Of a stretch of DNA of 64,000 nt, positions 37,396 through 46,396 are shown one piece after another. Source of the stretch: CBDFLT01 sp965249225 (GTDB lineage Bacteria > Chloroflexota > Dehalococcoidia > Lucifugimonadales > G963668185); NCBI GenBank assembly GCA_965249225.1, contig CBDFLT010000008.1:1-64000 (forward strand), written 5' to 3'. Made by a program: the position numbers and the translations under genes. Below the pieces are notes generated by a model that did no database searches, was not told where the DNA came from, and was given only the letters and a program-made list of their open reading frames with translations. How positions within the stretch are numbered: the stretch's first letter is position 1; the number at the start of each line of letters is the position of its first letter.

Positions 37396-38673
37396 CTACC
37401 ACAGCTTCATCGAGTCCAGGAACAACCGCTTGAGGTCATCTGCGTCAGCCGGACGGGGGGAGAGTTTTGTGACGCGGTGCTGTGGTAGCGTGCCGGCGAC
37501 CAACTGGTCCACGTCTTCAGGTCCGTAGCCGACCGCCTCAAGCCCGCTGGGCATGTCGATCTGGCGCATAAGGCCGATGATCGCATCCGCCAGCAGATCT
37601 CCCGCTTCCTCCAGGCGCGCATTTGAGACTTCGGCGCCCATCAGCCGCGCCGCATGCAGATGGCGCTCCGGGTTCGCGGGGCCGGTGAAGCGGAAGACGG
37701 CAGGCGCGTTCAGGATCACGGACATGCCGTGGGGGATGATCGGCTCGTCCTCCGGATACCCCTCAGGCGCGTAGCCTCTGACCTTGCCGGAGACCGGGTA
37801 CGACATGCCGTGCGGCAGGTGACAGCCGGCGTTCCCGAAACCCACACCGGCGAATGTTGCCGCCAGCAGCATCCTGCCACGGGCGTCCTCGTCGGTGGGG
37901 TCGTGCACGGCGCGAACGATGCTCCGTGACACCATCTCGATCGCCTTCGTAGCCCACACGTCGCTGATGGGGTTGGAGCCCTGGTAGCCCGGCCTCATGC
38001 CGGGGTCCTTCGGGGCCTCGCGTCGGTTGAAGGGCAACGCGGTGAACGACTCGAGCCCGTGGCTGAGCACGTCAAGTCCGCTGCACGCAATAACCGTCTG
38101 TGGGAGCGTGCGCGTATTTTCGGGATCAACCAGGCCCATCGTCGGACGCAGGTAGCGGTGAGAGATTCCTGTTTTGGCGCGCATCTTCAGGTAATCGAAG
38201 ATGGCCACGCCGGTGGTCTCGCTGCCGGTGCCGGAAGTGGTTGGGACGGCGATGAGGGGAGCGAGAGGGCCTGGGACAGGCCGCCCGTCTCCTACGGGGG
38301 CGTTGACGTAAGTGAGGAACTGGGCAGGATGCGTGGCGTAGAGGTCGGCGGCCTTGGCGGTATCGATGGTGGAGCCGCCGCCCACGGCGACGTACCCGTC
38401 GAACCGGCCCTCGGTCGCGAAATCCGCGGCCTCCCTGAAGGACAGGTCGGTCGGCTCGACGTGGACAGCCTGAAATAATACGGCGTCGATCCCGCTTTCG
38501 CCGAGGGCCCCCAGCGCAACGGACACAGGCTCGCTGCCCGCCATTCGACTGTCGGTCAGCACCATGACCCGTCGCGCCCCGAGCCGCTTCATCTCGTAAC
38601 CCACCTCTCGGGTCACGCCGGGGCCGAACTTGATGCTCGACGTATCTATCGCAAAGGCGGTCTCAAGGGCCAA
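37396..38673 (-). CDS. Hydroxyacid-oxoacid transhydrogenase (iron-containing ADH family)
   Basis: 425 residues, typical of the ADHFE1/HOT branch. Visible are the NAD-binding YVAVGGGSTIDTAKAADLY, LIAVPTTSGTGSETTGVA, and the metal-binding histidines in SGLDVLSHGLESFTALPFNRR and HLPHGMSYPVSG...IPHGMSVIL. HOT couples oxidation of a 4-hydroxyacid such as 4-hydroxybutyrate to reduction of 2-oxoglutarate without free cofactor. An alternative is a plain type III alcohol dehydrogenase. ATG at 38673. Confidence 0.85.
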   Translation of the reverse strand: MALETAFAIDTSSIKFGPGVTREVGYEMKRLGARRVMVLTDSRMAGSEPVSVALGALGESGIDAVLFQAVHVEPTDLSFREAADFATEGRFDGYVAVGGGSTIDTAKAADLYATHPAQFLTYVNAPVGDGRPVPGPLAPLIAVPTTSGTGSETTGVAIFDYLKMRAKTGISHRYLRPTMGLVDPENTRTLPQTVIACSGLDVLSHGLESFTALPFNRREAPKDPGMRPGYQGSNPISDVWATKAIEMVSRSIVRAVHDPTDEDARGRMLLAATFAGVGFGNAGCHLPHGMSYPVSGKVRGYAPEGYPEDEPIIPHGMSVILNAPAVFRFTGPANPERHLHAARLMGAEVSNARLEEAGDLLADAIIGLMRQIDMPSGLEAVGYGPEDVDQLVAGTLPQHRVTKLSPRPADADDLKRLFLDSMKLW

Positions 38674-38738
38674 GGGTCCCCAGCCTTCTCAGGGTTAACC
38701 TCCTGCCCCAATACATGTGCACGAGGCCTGCCCGATTA

Positions 38739-38978
38739 TCAGGAACTACCCACCGATAGACAGGTGACCGTTCGATCGATTCCGCCGATGACGTGGATCT
38801 GGCTGGTAACCAGGTCTCCCACTGCGTTCAGATCGGGAGCACTTACGACCGCGATGATGTCGTAGGGACCGGTGACCGCATCGACGGTCTCCACGCCGGT
38901 CAGGCCCCGCAACTCGCCGGCGACGGTGCGGGACTTGCCTACCGCAGTCTCGATCAGTATGTACGCCTTGGTCGCCAT
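38739..38978 (-). CDS. Stand-alone Lrp/AsnC ligand-binding (RAM) domain protein
   Basis: 79 residues from ATG 38978 behind CAGGAGGTATTC. KAYILIETAVGKSRTVAGEL, VDAVTGPYDIIAVVSAPDLNAVGDLV and IGGIDRTVTCLSV match the RAM domain of Lrp-type regulators, with no HTH. Such solo domains bind amino acids and form oligomers. It is 65 bases upstream of the transhydrogenase on the same strand and may be co-transcribed. The longer frame to 39017 lacks a ribosome-binding site. Confidence 0.82.
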   Translation of the reverse strand: MATKAYILIETAVGKSRTVAGELRGLTGVETVDAVTGPYDIIAVVSAPDLNAVGDLVTSQIHVIGGIDRTVTCLSVGSS

Positions 38979-39287
38979 GAATACCTCCTGTCTGTCGTCA
39001 TGAGTGTGCCAGGCCACGCCTCGCTGGGGCCTTACAAATCACGCCTGTCTGGGTGCTCGCATTCTAAGCACGTAGCATGGGCCTGTCAATCTGGAGACCT
39101 GCGCGGGCCCACGCTCCCTTGGGTTGATGCTCCGTGGAGGACCTGAGTCCAACGGCATGGATAAGCATGGTTGAGGGCATAGCTCAGCCTCTCCCAGGGC
39201 CGTGTCCTCGGCAGCCTTGTTGCGGTGCGAAGAGCCGTTTGCTACGATGCGGGACGCGGTGGCGGCACGCGCCATGCGGAGGCCGGG

Positions 39288-40094
39288 ATGAACGACCACG
39301 AGAAGTTCTTTTTCGACCTAAACGGCTACCTCGTCGTGGAGGATGTCCTCACTGACGAGGACTTGGCGGCTTGCAACGAAGCCATCGACCGCAATGCGGA
39401 CCGCATCACTGAAGAGGAGAGTCATCTCCGAGGGCACGCAGCACTGACGGGAACGAGGGTGCGTGGTGATATATGGGACATACTGACGTGGCCCGGTCCG
39501 TGGTGCCAGCCTTTCCGGGACCTTCTGGCCCATCCGAGGATCCTGCCGTACCTGACCGAGCTGCTGAGAGAGGGCCTCCGCCTCGACCACGTCTACGGCA
39601 TCGTGATGACGAAGGGGGCCGAGGGGCTGCAACTCCACGGCGGCGGCACGAAGGACGACCTCACCGCGTTCTACCAGTTCCACAACGGCAGGATGCGGTG
39701 CGGGCTTACGGTGGTGTCGTGGGCGCTGACCGACTGCGGCCCGGGGGATGGCGGCTTGATGTGCATCCCCGGCAGCCACAAGTCCAATTACCCGGTGCCC
39801 GAGGATCTGGTCGGGCTCGAACAGGACATAGGAGTCGTGCGGCAGGTCGAAGCAAAGGCGGGCTCGGCCATCATATTCACCGAGGCGCTGGCCCACGGGA
39901 CATTGCCCTGGACTGCCGATCATGAGCGCCGGTCGGTCCTGTACAAGTACTCGCCCGCCCCGCTGAGCTGGGAACGCCGGCATCTTCCGGACGGCGTAGG
40001 GGACATCCTGGACGAGCTGACCCCCAACCAGCGCGCGTTGCTGGAGCCCCCGTACCACGGCTACCTGAAGCGGCCAAAGCTAACCGTGGGCTGA
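39288..40094 (+). CDS. Phytanoyl-CoA dioxygenase (PhyH) family protein
   Basis: 268 residues from ATG 39288 (MNDHEKFFFDLNGYLVVEDV) behind GCGGAGG. The N-terminal start FFFDLNGYLVVEDVLTDEDL is typical of PhyH proteins. Fe(II) ligands are likely His in LQLHGGGT and the distal His in AHGTLPWTAD; the core also has GLMCIPGSHKSNYPVPE. These enzymes hydroxylate diverse substrates using 2-oxoglutarate. The HxD motif is altered to HGGG, so the second ligand is uncertain and a halogenase-like or altered metal site is possible. Confidence 0.8.
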   Translation: MNDHEKFFFDLNGYLVVEDVLTDEDLAACNEAIDRNADRITEEESHLRGHAALTGTRVRGDIWDILTWPGPWCQPFRDLLAHPRILPYLTELLREGLRLDHVYGIVMTKGAEGLQLHGGGTKDDLTAFYQFHNGRMRCGLTVVSWALTDCGPGDGGLMCIPGSHKSNYPVPEDLVGLEQDIGVVRQVEAKAGSAIIFTEALAHGTLPWTADHERRSVLYKYSPAPLSWERRHLPDGVGDILDELTPNQRALLEPPYHGYLKRPKLTVG

Positions 40095-40232
40095 CTCCGC
40101 TTTCCCGTGGGTCTGTCTACCCGGGCCAGACACTCGAGGCCGACTAGGACGACCCACGACCTCAGCTGTCCTCAGAGGTCCACGGAAAGCACCTTAGCTG
40201 ACATCAGTTCCTGACTGGGACGCGAGGCAAGG

Positions 40233-41489
40233 TTGGCGCTGCTAAGGGATCTCGAAACAGACCGGCTGCTTCTGAAGCTCCACACCATGGATGACTTGGA
40301 GGAAGCCCATCGCCTTCTCTATGAGGACCCAGAAGTTGCACCCCATTTTGCGGGCAAGGTGTCCACGCTCGAAGAATCAAGGGAACGCCTGCGCTACAAG
40401 ATATGGCTAAACCAGCACAGCGGCGGGCAGGGATGGGGATATTGGTCCGTCATGCTACGGGAAGATCACCAGCTAATAGGGTTGATGATCTTCGGCCATC
40501 CAGAACGGATTTACTGGAGCACGGACTTGCCGGACTCGTACAGGGAGTCACCTTACACGCCGCTCTTCACGGAGATTGGCTACGCGTTCGGACGGGCCTA
40601 CTGGGGACAGGGGTACGCCACCGAAGCCGCCAGCCGCGTGCTCGAATACGCATTCGGGGAGCTGCGGGTGAGCCGCTTTGAGATTCCTTGGTACAAAGGT
40701 CCCCGGAATCCTCGCTCGTTTAGCGTGTACCGCAGGCTCGGATTCGACATCAAGGACGAAGTAGACGTCAAGGAACACGACATTCTGCTCACCATGGACA
40801 ATAATATATCCGACCTACCTCCATTGGCCACATCCCCGACACCGGATGTCGGCGACTCGCTCGTAACCGAACCTCCACAGATGGAGGTTGGTCAAGTCAA
40901 CGACCTGAAGGCTCCGGACTCGATTGAGACCGAGCGTCTATCGCTTCGTGGCATCAAGTCTGATGACATAGAAGCGATTTCAAGCCTGACGAACGGGAAC
41001 CCCCATAACTCGAAGTTCTTCGGTAGGATTCACTCTTTCGACGTTTTTGAACGCGCTCTCTGGTTCGCCCAAGAGTCTCCGCTAGGAACCAGAACGCGGT
41101 TCGGATGGGCGTACGACGGCCTTGGTTCATGGGCTGTCGTCCAGAAGGCGGATGATTCGTTGGTGGGCCATATCAGCCTGGGGCCCGCTGCTCGCACATA
41201 CTGGATTGTGTTTCCGGAGGAGGCCGATTCTCCTTATGTCCGGTGGGAGGTTGACCTGGTATGTGTCTTGAGAGAGCCATCCAGCGGCAAGGGATACGAC
41301 AGGGAAGCGTGTGAGGCAATGATCGACTATGCGTTTAGGAAGATGAAGTTGGCTCGGATTGTCAATCACGTGGATGCGGACGACGCCACGTCGATTAGTC
41401 TATTCAAGAGCTTGCGCTTTGCAATCGACCGGAACCTTCATCCCCACTACGGTGGCCTCGTGGCGATCTTGGACAACACCCTTCTCTAG
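40233..41489 (+). CDS. Protein with two GNAT acetyltransferase domains
   Basis: 418 residues. The first RimJ-type GNAT domain (1-190) has LETDRLLLKLHTMDD, IGYAFGRAYWGQGYATEAASRVLEYAF and FSVYRRLGF. A linker (200-225) precedes a second domain (226-418) with IETERLSLRGIKSDD, WEVDLVCVLREPSSGKGYDREACEAMIDYAF and SLFKSLRF. The acetyl-CoA loop is well conserved in the first (GQGYATEA) and degenerate in the second (SGKGYDREA). Substrate unknown. TTG at 40233 follows GAGGCAAGG, the only plausible start. GC is lower than in neighbours. Confidence 0.85.
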   Translation: MALLRDLETDRLLLKLHTMDDLEEAHRLLYEDPEVAPHFAGKVSTLEESRERLRYKIWLNQHSGGQGWGYWSVMLREDHQLIGLMIFGHPERIYWSTDLPDSYRESPYTPLFTEIGYAFGRAYWGQGYATEAASRVLEYAFGELRVSRFEIPWYKGPRNPRSFSVYRRLGFDIKDEVDVKEHDILLTMDNNISDLPPLATSPTPDVGDSLVTEPPQMEVGQVNDLKAPDSIETERLSLRGIKSDDIEAISSLTNGNPHNSKFFGRIHSFDVFERALWFAQESPLGTRTRFGWAYDGLGSWAVVQKADDSLVGHISLGPAARTYWIVFPEEADSPYVRWEVDLVCVLREPSSGKGYDREACEAMIDYAFRKMKLARIVNHVDADDATSISLFKSLRFAIDRNLHPHYGGLVAILDNTLL

Positions 41490-41622
41490 CCGAGGCGCGC
41501 AGGGATGTCGTCTCGAGCACGACCCGATACGATGAAATAGCGATCACGATGCAGCAACGAAGTGCCTTGGACCGTGCTGCACGCGCGAGCTCAGGGTCGG
41601 CTCGATGGAAGGAGAAGTCGGC

Positions 41623-42768
41623 ATGAATCAGAAGATCGTGGTCGTCGGGGGTGGGTTCGGTGGTGTGGCCGCGGCCCGGACTGCGCGCGCACTGCTGGAC
41701 CGCCAACACGACGTAACTCTGGTCGACCGGAGCAGGCGGACCTACCTGTGCGGGGCGCTCCCGCTGCTCATCGTTGGCGAACGCGCGGCCGCGGGCGTCA
41801 GCCGATCTCTGGGGTCGTTGACGAACCGCGGAGTCCGGTATGTCGAGGCTGAGGTGCAGGCGCTGGACCTCGCGTCCAGGACGGTTCTGACCTCGGCCGG
41901 GACCCTGGAGTACGACTTCCTGGTTGTCGCGCCAGGCGCGGTCTATGACTGGGCCGCCGTGCCGGGGTCCTCGGCGGCGTACTCGTTCTACGACATAGCC
42001 AACGCCAGGCGTCTCCGCCGCAAGTTGCGTTCGTTCCGCAAGGGCCGCATCGTTGTTGCGGTGTCCGGCCTGCCATACAAATGCCCGCCCGCCCCCTTCG
42101 AGGCGGCGATGGTCCTCGACTGGGCGTTCAGACAGCGTGGGGTCCGAGGGGACATCGAGCTCCATGTCTGCACTCCGGAGCCCGCACCGCTGCCGGTAGC
42201 CGGGCCCGAGGCCGGCACGCGCCTGACGAGAAGCCTTGAGCGCAAGGGAATTGTGCTGCATGCGGGGGCGGGCGTCACCGAGGTCGCCTCGAACGGCCGG
42301 GAAGCCGAATTCAGCGACGGCACCTCGATGGAGTGCGACCTGATGATCACTGTGCCGGTCCACCGCGCGCCCCCGGTGGTGGCCGAGGCGGGGCTCGCGG
42401 GCGAGTCAGGGTGGGTCCCGGTATCAGCCGAAACCCTGGAGACGCGGCAGACCGGCGTCTACGCTGTGGGCGACGTCAACGCCGTGCCAATGGCCAACGG
42501 CCGCCCGCTGCCCAAGGCAGGGGTGTTCGCCTCGGCGGAGGGCGAGACGGTGGGGCGTAACATCGCAGCGTCCGTCAACGGCACGGAGCCGGTGACATTC
42601 CCGGGGAACGGCCACTGCTTCATCGCGTACAGCGGCACTCAGGCGGGGTTGGTCAAGGGGGAGTTTCTCGCCCCCGGCAAGCCCAACGTGAGGCTGCAGC
42701 CGGCTACAGCGCGGGCCTACCGCGTCAAGGAGCGGTTCGAGCGCGACTGGGGGCGGTTACGAGTGTAG
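41623..42768 (+). CDS. FAD-dependent oxidoreductase, sulfide:quinone reductase-like
   Basis: 381 residues from ATG 41623 behind GGAAGGAGAAGTC. FAD-binding VVVGGGFGGVAAARTARAL at the N-terminus, NAD/second Rossmann-type region absent or weak, VVAPGAVYDW, and VYAVGDVNAV near the C-terminus. The segment VSGLPYKCPPAPFEAAM is the SQR/flavocytochrome-c-type Cys region. Likely role: oxidation of sulfide or another sulfur compound to quinone, or an NDH-2-type relative. Only one redox Cys is apparent in that region, so SQR activity is not assured. Confidence 0.78.
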   Translation: MNQKIVVVGGGFGGVAAARTARALLDRQHDVTLVDRSRRTYLCGALPLLIVGERAAAGVSRSLGSLTNRGVRYVEAEVQALDLASRTVLTSAGTLEYDFLVVAPGAVYDWAAVPGSSAAYSFYDIANARRLRRKLRSFRKGRIVVAVSGLPYKCPPAPFEAAMVLDWAFRQRGVRGDIELHVCTPEPAPLPVAGPEAGTRLTRSLERKGIVLHAGAGVTEVASNGREAEFSDGTSMECDLMITVPVHRAPPVVAEAGLAGESGWVPVSAETLETRQTGVYAVGDVNAVPMANGRPLPKAGVFASAEGETVGRNIAASVNGTEPVTFPGNGHCFIAYSGTQAGLVKGEFLAPGKPNVRLQPATARAYRVKERFERDWGRLRV

Positions 42769-42972
42769 CCGATGGCGTTCGAGGAACGTGCCGGATGGGC
42801 CTTGAGCGGTGCCCGAGACGAGTGGAGCGGTGACAAAACACGAGGTAGCCAATACAATCTCGGTATCGGGCGAGACAGCTCGGGTTACTAGCGCATGGTC
42901 AGCAAACCGTTTGGGGAGTGCGCATTCCGTCGCCCAACACGTCGTCTGTTGCGGTACTAGGAGGCACTCAGG

Positions 42973-44115
42973 ATGACTCCGGGCAGGTCTGAGGTACAAG
43001 GGGGTTCTGCTCCATTGTCCGTTTACGCCGCGGCCGGGGTTGATACGCGCGAGGCGGACTCAGCCCTGCGACCAATGGTAGACCGCCTTTCGCGAACGTT
43101 GCTTCATCGCGGCCATGCGCTGCTGCCATTCGGCCACTTCGCCAACGTCGTTCGGCTCGGCAGCCTCGGTATCGCCGTGTCGACCGACAACGTTGGCACC
43201 AAGGTCTTGATCGCGCAGTTGATGGACAAGTACGACACGATCGGGATCGACTGCGTGGCGGTTAACGTGAATGACATCCTCTGCGTCGGGGCAGAGCCTC
43301 AGACCATGGTCGACTATATCGCCGTTGAGCACGTCGCGGCGAGAGTCGTAGACCAGATCGCCAAGGGGCTGGAGGAAGGCGCGAGACTGGCGAACATAAC
43401 CATCGTTGGCGGAGAGCTGGCGCAGGTGCCCGAGATCGTCCGAGGGGAGGGTCCTGGTACCGGACTCGACCTCTCGGGGACCTGTATAGGCACGGTCGAC
43501 CCGGACGCGATAATGACCGGCCGGGCGGTCCGGCCCGGTGACTTGATCGTCGGCCTGCGGAGCTCGGGGGTCCACAGCAATGGGTTGTCGCTAGCCAGGA
43601 CCGTCTTTGGGATAACCAGCGAATCGCCTAGGGCAGAGAGAATCAGGACTCTTGCCGAATACAACGACGAGCTGGGCGAGACTCTCGGGGAGGCCCTGCT
43701 GCGGCCGACGCGGATCTACGTTTCCGAGGTCCTGCAGATGATCAAAGATGGCGTGGACGTCAGGGGCCTGGCCCACATAACGGGCGATGGCTTCCTCAAT
43801 CTGCCGCGGCTGAATGCCGACGTCGGCTACGTCATCGACTCGCTACCGGAGCCACAGGCCGTATTCGGGCTTATCCAGCGTACCGGGTCGGTCTCGGACT
43901 CGGAGATGTTCGAGGTGTTCAATATGGGGATCGGCTTTTGTGTCATCGTTCCCGCCAGTGACGAGAGTGCTGCATTGGCAACGGCAGAGGGGTGCGGCGC
44001 CGAAGCATTCACGATCGGACATGTCACCGAGGACTCGGACCGCACCGTCGATGTGGCAGCGCCTCGACTGCGTGGCTGGAGGCACAAGGGCTTTCACTCC
44101 GTCGCGGGCCAGTAG
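42973..44115 (+). CDS. purM: Phosphoribosylformylglycinamidine cyclo-ligase (AIR synthase)
   Basis: 380 residues. Motifs: STDNVGTKVLIAQLMDKYDT, IGIDCVAVNVNDILCVGAEP, the glycine-rich VGGELAQVPEIV, and SSGVHSNGLSLAR. The last two correspond to PurM GGETAEMP and SSGLHSNGYSLVR. It makes aminoimidazole ribonucleotide from FGAM in purine synthesis. No other pur gene is close, so a PurM-superfamily paralogue cannot be excluded, but the length and motif set fit PurM. ATG behind CTAGGAGGCACTCAGG. Confidence 0.85.
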   Translation: MTPGRSEVQGGSAPLSVYAAAGVDTREADSALRPMVDRLSRTLLHRGHALLPFGHFANVVRLGSLGIAVSTDNVGTKVLIAQLMDKYDTIGIDCVAVNVNDILCVGAEPQTMVDYIAVEHVAARVVDQIAKGLEEGARLANITIVGGELAQVPEIVRGEGPGTGLDLSGTCIGTVDPDAIMTGRAVRPGDLIVGLRSSGVHSNGLSLARTVFGITSESPRAERIRTLAEYNDELGETLGEALLRPTRIYVSEVLQMIKDGVDVRGLAHITGDGFLNLPRLNADVGYVIDSLPEPQAVFGLIQRTGSVSDSEMFEVFNMGIGFCVIVPASDESAALATAEGCGAEAFTIGHVTEDSDRTVDVAAPRLRGWRHKGFHSVAGQ

Positions 44116-44169
44116 ACACGGATCGCCGCGCGCGGGAATGACGCTTGTCGCGTCCGTCGAGCGGAAGGA

Positions 44170-44202
44170 CAGGGCGGGCTCGCGGGCACCGCCCCTACGT
44201 CC
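44170..44202. repeat. Dispersed repeat ending GGGCACCGCCCCTACG
   Basis: AGGGCGGGCTCGCGGGCACCGCCCCTACG-type sequence near the prepilin-peptidase stop. A related copy (GGACGGACACGCAGGCCCGCCCCTACG-like) lies at about 45127-45157. Both have a GGGCGG / CCGCCC inverted core. They look like members of a dispersed extragenic family. Confidence 0.5.
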
Positions 44203-44214
44203 TACCGCTACGTC

Positions 44215-45021
44215 CTAAACGCCAGCAAACCTGTAGACGAGGTCGACGTAGGCGGATACGATCGGCTCACTCCCAACCAACAATACCGCGATGCCGCCCA
44301 ATGACAGGAACAGGCCGAACGGCAGCGTATCCTTCCTGCCCTTCTTGCGCAAGGCAAGTAGGACGATCGCGAGGACTCCTCCGCTGACTATGCCGCCCCA
44401 TAGCGCCATTGCCACGGCAGGAAATCCGAGCAGCATCCCCATCAGCCCGGCCAGCTTCACGTCCCCGAAGCCGAATCCCTGTGGGAACGCTACGAGTACA
44501 GGAAAGAAGAGAAGGAAGGCCCCGAGCCCGGACGCGAGCGAGTTGAGAAAAGAACCGATCATGTCGGCGTTGCCGAAAAAAATCCGGGGCAACCCCAACT
44601 CTGTCCAGAAGGGGGCCGCGAGCAACGTGATGGCCAGGCTAGGGAAAACGATGCGGTCGGGGATTCTCTGATGCTCCAGGTCGATAATCGCGACGGCAAG
44701 GAACAACGCGACACTTGCGCAGACATAGGCGAGCTCAATCCCGAGGCCGTACCTCCAGTATGCGGCAGTGAACAGTAGGCCGGTGAGGAGGTCCACCGCG
44801 AAGAGTCTGGCCGGTATGGCCGCACCACACTGGCTACACTTGCCCCGTAGCAAGAGATAGCTCAGTATGGGGACCATCTCTCTGTTGGGCAGGGGCCGTT
44901 CGCAGGACGGGCAGGAAGACCTGGGGCTTACCAGCGACCGTCCCGCCGGCAGTCGGTCAGCCACCACGTTGAGGAAGCTGCCTACCGAGGAGCCTATGGC
45001 AAAGACGAACAGGCCTAACAT
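44215..45021 (-). CDS. Prepilin peptidase (A24, type IV leader peptidase)
   Basis: 268 residues from ATG 45021 (MLGLFVFAIGSSVGSFLNVV). A zinc-binding Cys4, CPSCERPL ... CSQCGAAI, precedes several membrane helices. The catalytic aspartates are in AIIDLEHQRIPD and GFGDVKLAGL. It cleaves and N-methylates type IV pilin and pseudopilin leaders at the membrane. No pilin or secretion ATPase is in the window. Confidence 0.92.
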   Translation of the reverse strand: MLGLFVFAIGSSVGSFLNVVADRLPAGRSLVSPRSSCPSCERPLPNREMVPILSYLLLRGKCSQCGAAIPARLFAVDLLTGLLFTAAYWRYGLGIELAYVCASVALFLAVAIIDLEHQRIPDRIVFPSLAITLLAAPFWTELGLPRIFFGNADMIGSFLNSLASGLGAFLLFFPVLVAFPQGFGFGDVKLAGLMGMLLGFPAVAMALWGGIVSGGVLAIVLLALRKKGRKDTLPFGLFLSLGGIAVLLVGSEPIVSAYVDLVYRFAGV

Positions 45022-45600
45022 TGGATCACGAGGCTCAGCCCCAGGATGCCCCCTCGCGTTGCACACACGTCCCCCGACGAGCTTTCAAGCAACTGCTCGT
45101 GCTATGGTGCTCTTGGTTTGTCGGGGCACGAGGACGGACACGCAGGCCCGCCCCTACGATATGCGCCGAAGCTACTTCCCCATGCTCGGTCCCGATGGCG
45201 CATCGGGACATAATCTGCCCAGGACGAACGGCGGGAAGCGGGGACCACCTCTCCCGGCCGGTGTCTCTCAGGACGGACGGTGTAGAATGGACGACCTCTC
45301 CCACCGGTGTTTCGCCCCGCGGAACCGACGTCACGGATAGGATGGTAGCCTGGAACACAAAACGGGCGCAAGGCCCTGCTCTCGGTTGGACCGGGTGCAA
45401 CCGAAGCCATCAGAAGCGCGGGCGCAACAAGGCGGGGACGGGATCAGACATACGGGTGAGCGCGAGGCCGCACTCGGGAAGCAGAGCTGATGGGCAGGAG
45501 GGCGCGGGTCTGGGGGTCAGGCAGCGGGACTGCGGACGCGGAGGGCCGGTGACGTCACGGTTGGCCGGGTGGCCGCCGAGCGCCAGGGCAGTCTCCCGAT
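45022..45600. other. Intergenic region with a dispersed repeat
   Basis: 579 bases between the prepilin peptidase start and the FHA gene stop. Apart from the GGACGGACACGCAGG..CGCCCCTACG repeat near 45127-45157, I see no supported gene. Several short frames on both strands have no recognisable content. Confidence 0.4.
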
Positions 45601-45966
45601 TCAGGACTCGTCCGGCTTTACAACCGGCATGTCCACCGTGGCCTGTGACTCCATGAAGACCCAATGGACCGGGGTGTTGATGCCGCCCAGCTCGATGCGG
45701 TCGAAGTTGCGCAACTGCCGGGGCTCTGAGCCCAGCTTCTCCCCATTGACAAATGTCCCGTTGCGGCTGCCGAGGTCTGACACCCAGTAACCTTCAGAGT
45801 CTCCCCGGATGCCGGCGTGCTGACGTGATACCCCGCTCTCGTCCAGAACGATGTCATTCAATGGGGCTCGGCCGATCATCAACATCCCCATGGAAAGCGA
45901 GATCGAGTTCCCCTCGTCTGGACCGCCGCGCGTCAGGAGCATAGCCCCCAAAGTTGGCATGGCCAT
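45601..45966 (-). CDS. Small FHA-domain protein, paralogue of the 13284 gene
   Basis: 121 residues, a single FHA domain: MLMIGRAPLNDIVLDESGVSRQHAGI, then WVSDLGSRNGTFVNGEKLG and FDRIELGG. It has the same architecture as the 117-residue protein at 13284, including an N-terminal RGGPD-x-G and an HWVF segment near the C-terminus. A phosphothreonine reader with no attached effector. ATG at 45966. It stands alone. Confidence 0.88.
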   Translation of the reverse strand: MAMPTLGAMLLTRGGPDEGNSISLSMGMLMIGRAPLNDIVLDESGVSRQHAGIRGDSEGYWVSDLGSRNGTFVNGEKLGSEPRQLRNFDRIELGGINTPVHWVFMESQATVDMPVVKPDES

Positions 45967-46396
45967 TATCCCCGCCTGTACCCCCCTCTAGCGGACGTCC
46001 GTCATTGTTGGAGCCGGCGCCGCGCGCTCGGGCCGAGCCGGGCCGCGACAGGATAGCCCAGGAGCACGTTCGGGGTTCGAACCGATTTCCCACCGCATGC
46101 TTAAGGCTCCCTACGCCGTCTTGATGGCGTAGAGAAAGAGTTGCCTTGAGAGCCATCATAGCGACGGCTGGCAAACAGTGTCAACCCTGGAAAATACGGG
46201 GTGTGTTGAGCGGGTAGACGCCCATTGCAGCAACGCGCAGGGATCGAGCCGCAGCGGGCACGCGCTGCCCCCGATACCCAAACCGCGGCCAACGCGGTAT
46301 CGAGCTGTGTTAGGATATCGGGCGCGACAGAAAGGCCTCGGGAGAGACAAGCACCTCGGACTCCCCGGTCACACAGGTTGAGGGCCACGAACTCTG
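45967..46396. other. Intergenic region, no gene seen
   Basis: 430 bases between divergent FHA and TolB-like genes. It contains CTACGCCGTCTTGATGGCGTAG (about 46111-46132), a small inverted repeat, and a TTCGAA-centred stretch that resembles a T-arm but does not fold as a tRNA. Promoters of both genes should be here. Confidence 0.4.

Noticed and set aside
46065..46090. A tRNA-like T-arm around GGTTCGAACC
   Set aside because: The stem is only 4 pairs with an 8-base loop on either strand, and no anticodon arm or acceptor stem can be built around it.
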